A stretch of DNA of 64,000 bases from Cyanobacteria bacterium SZAS-4. GTDB lineage: Bacteria > Cyanobacteriota > Vampirovibrionia > Obscuribacterales > Obscuribacteraceae. The stretch spans positions 427,858 through 491,857 of the forward strand of contig JAFEAT010000007.1 in NCBI GenBank assembly GCA_018266255.1, given 5' to 3'. The number at the start of each line of letters is the position of its first letter. Position 1 is the stretch's first letter. Shown here in pieces: positions 63,618 through 64,000 of this stretch. A program made the translations under genes and the position numbers. The notes below the pieces were generated by a model. It did not search any database. It had not been told where the DNA came from and saw only the letters and a program-made list of their open reading frames with translations.

Positions 63618-64000
63618 ATGTCAGGCTACAATATTTTCGTGCTCGTCAAGCAGGTTCCAGACCAGGGATCCAAGGCGGGCATAAATCCAGACGGTACGAT
63701 TGATCGGGCGAAAGCCAAGCGGATGCTCAATCCGTTTGATAGATACGCCTTGCAAGCAGCTTTACACACAAAGAAAGCTTACGGTGGAACGGTAACAGCC
63801 ATCTCGATGGGACCGCCGCCCGCTGTTGAAATTCTCATGGAAGCGCTTGAACACGGAGTCGATCGCGGTTTTCTTCTATCAGACCGCAGATTAGCCGCCT
63901 CCGACACATTGGCAACAGCTTACGCGTTGTACAAAACTGTTTTATTCGCAGGCAAATTCGACATCATTTTTTGCGGACTGCAAACCACCGACGGTGACAC
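63618..64000 (+). CDS. etfB: Electron transfer flavoprotein beta subunit, N-terminal part
   Basis: About 127 codons from an ATG with AGGAG 4 nt upstream, then the window ends. NIFVLVKQVPDQGSKAGI and RAKRMLNPFDRYALQAAL are the family N-terminus; FCGLQTTDGD at the edge is the conserved AMP-binding segment. With EtfA it carries electrons from acyl-CoA and other dehydrogenases to the quinone pool or, in bifurcating forms, to ferredoxin. The partner etfA, if next to it, lies outside the window. Confidence 0.93.
   Translation, partial: MSGYNIFVLVKQVPDQGSKAGINPDGTIDRAKAKRMLNPFDRYALQAALHTKKAYGGTVTAISMGPPPAVEILMEALEHGVDRGFLLSDRRLAASDTLATAYALYKTVLFAGKFDIIFCGLQTTDGD

Overview
The window is a stretch of bacterial chromosome (standard code, dense genes on both strands, no rRNA, tRNA, CRISPR array, phage or IS element seen). 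The gene set suggests a free-living or environmental Gram-negative-type bacterium: a FabV-type enoyl reductase, a lipoprotein, many membrane histidine kinases with HAMP and PAS domains, a secreted caspase-TPR protein, a secreted calpain-like protein, DUF885, and frequent TTG starts. This combination resembles uncultured non-photosynthetic relatives of Cyanobacteria (Melainabacteria/Obscuribacterales-like). That placement is an inference: the window holds no strong phylogenetic marker apart from carB.

Layout. (1) 1-16674 is a surface-glycan island: GT2 glycosyltransferases, two Gfo/Idh/MocA sugar-type oxidoreductases, a GT39-like membrane glycosyltransferase, a methyltransferase with an inserted polyhistidine tract, a Wzx-like flippase, a UDP-galactopyranose-mutase-like flavoprotein, an MBOAT O-acyltransferase with an SGNH-like partner, and a radical SAM/SPASM enzyme. 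(2) 16983-24277 is a signalling island: a small disordered protein, an OmpR-type regulator, two tail-to-tail histidine kinases with complementary defects, a TPR protein and a second response regulator. (3) 24422-28517 is a SNF2 helicase plus SWIM zinc-finger operon. (4) 28629-31859 holds a secreted calpain-like protein and a canonical histidine kinase. (5) 31861-37501 is a four-gene operon: SGNH protein, carbamoyltransferase, SxtJ/DUF5989 fusion, second SGNH protein. (6) 37985-54240 is mixed: alpha/beta hydrolase, carB, several secreted proteins of unknown role, MFS exporter with a cysteine-cluster protein, secreted caspase-TPR protein, UPF0158, a 705-residue repetitive protein and a duplicated-domain lipoprotein. 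(7) 54286-64000 is mostly metabolic: HEAT-like secreted protein, threonine degradation (kbl, tdh), fabV, a secreted thioredoxin-like protein, a DUF885 protein and the start of etfB.

How the genes work together. Regions 1 and 5 both look devoted to building and decorating a cell-surface polymer: sugar synthesis, transfer, flipping, O-acylation and probably O-carbamoylation. carB, which makes carbamoyl phosphate, lies one gene from the carbamoyltransferase operon. Region 2 offers the most unusual idea: one kinase keeps the phospho-accepting His but has lost its ATP-binding motifs, and its neighbour keeps the ATP-binding motifs but has Asp in place of the His, so the two might work only as a heterodimer.

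A second window-wide pattern is that short tandem-repeat arrays with unrelated units (9, 13, 14, 21, 21 and 36 bp) sit at the 3' ends of genes, in two cases running through the stop codon. A GATATC-centred motif is also dispersed near several gene ends.
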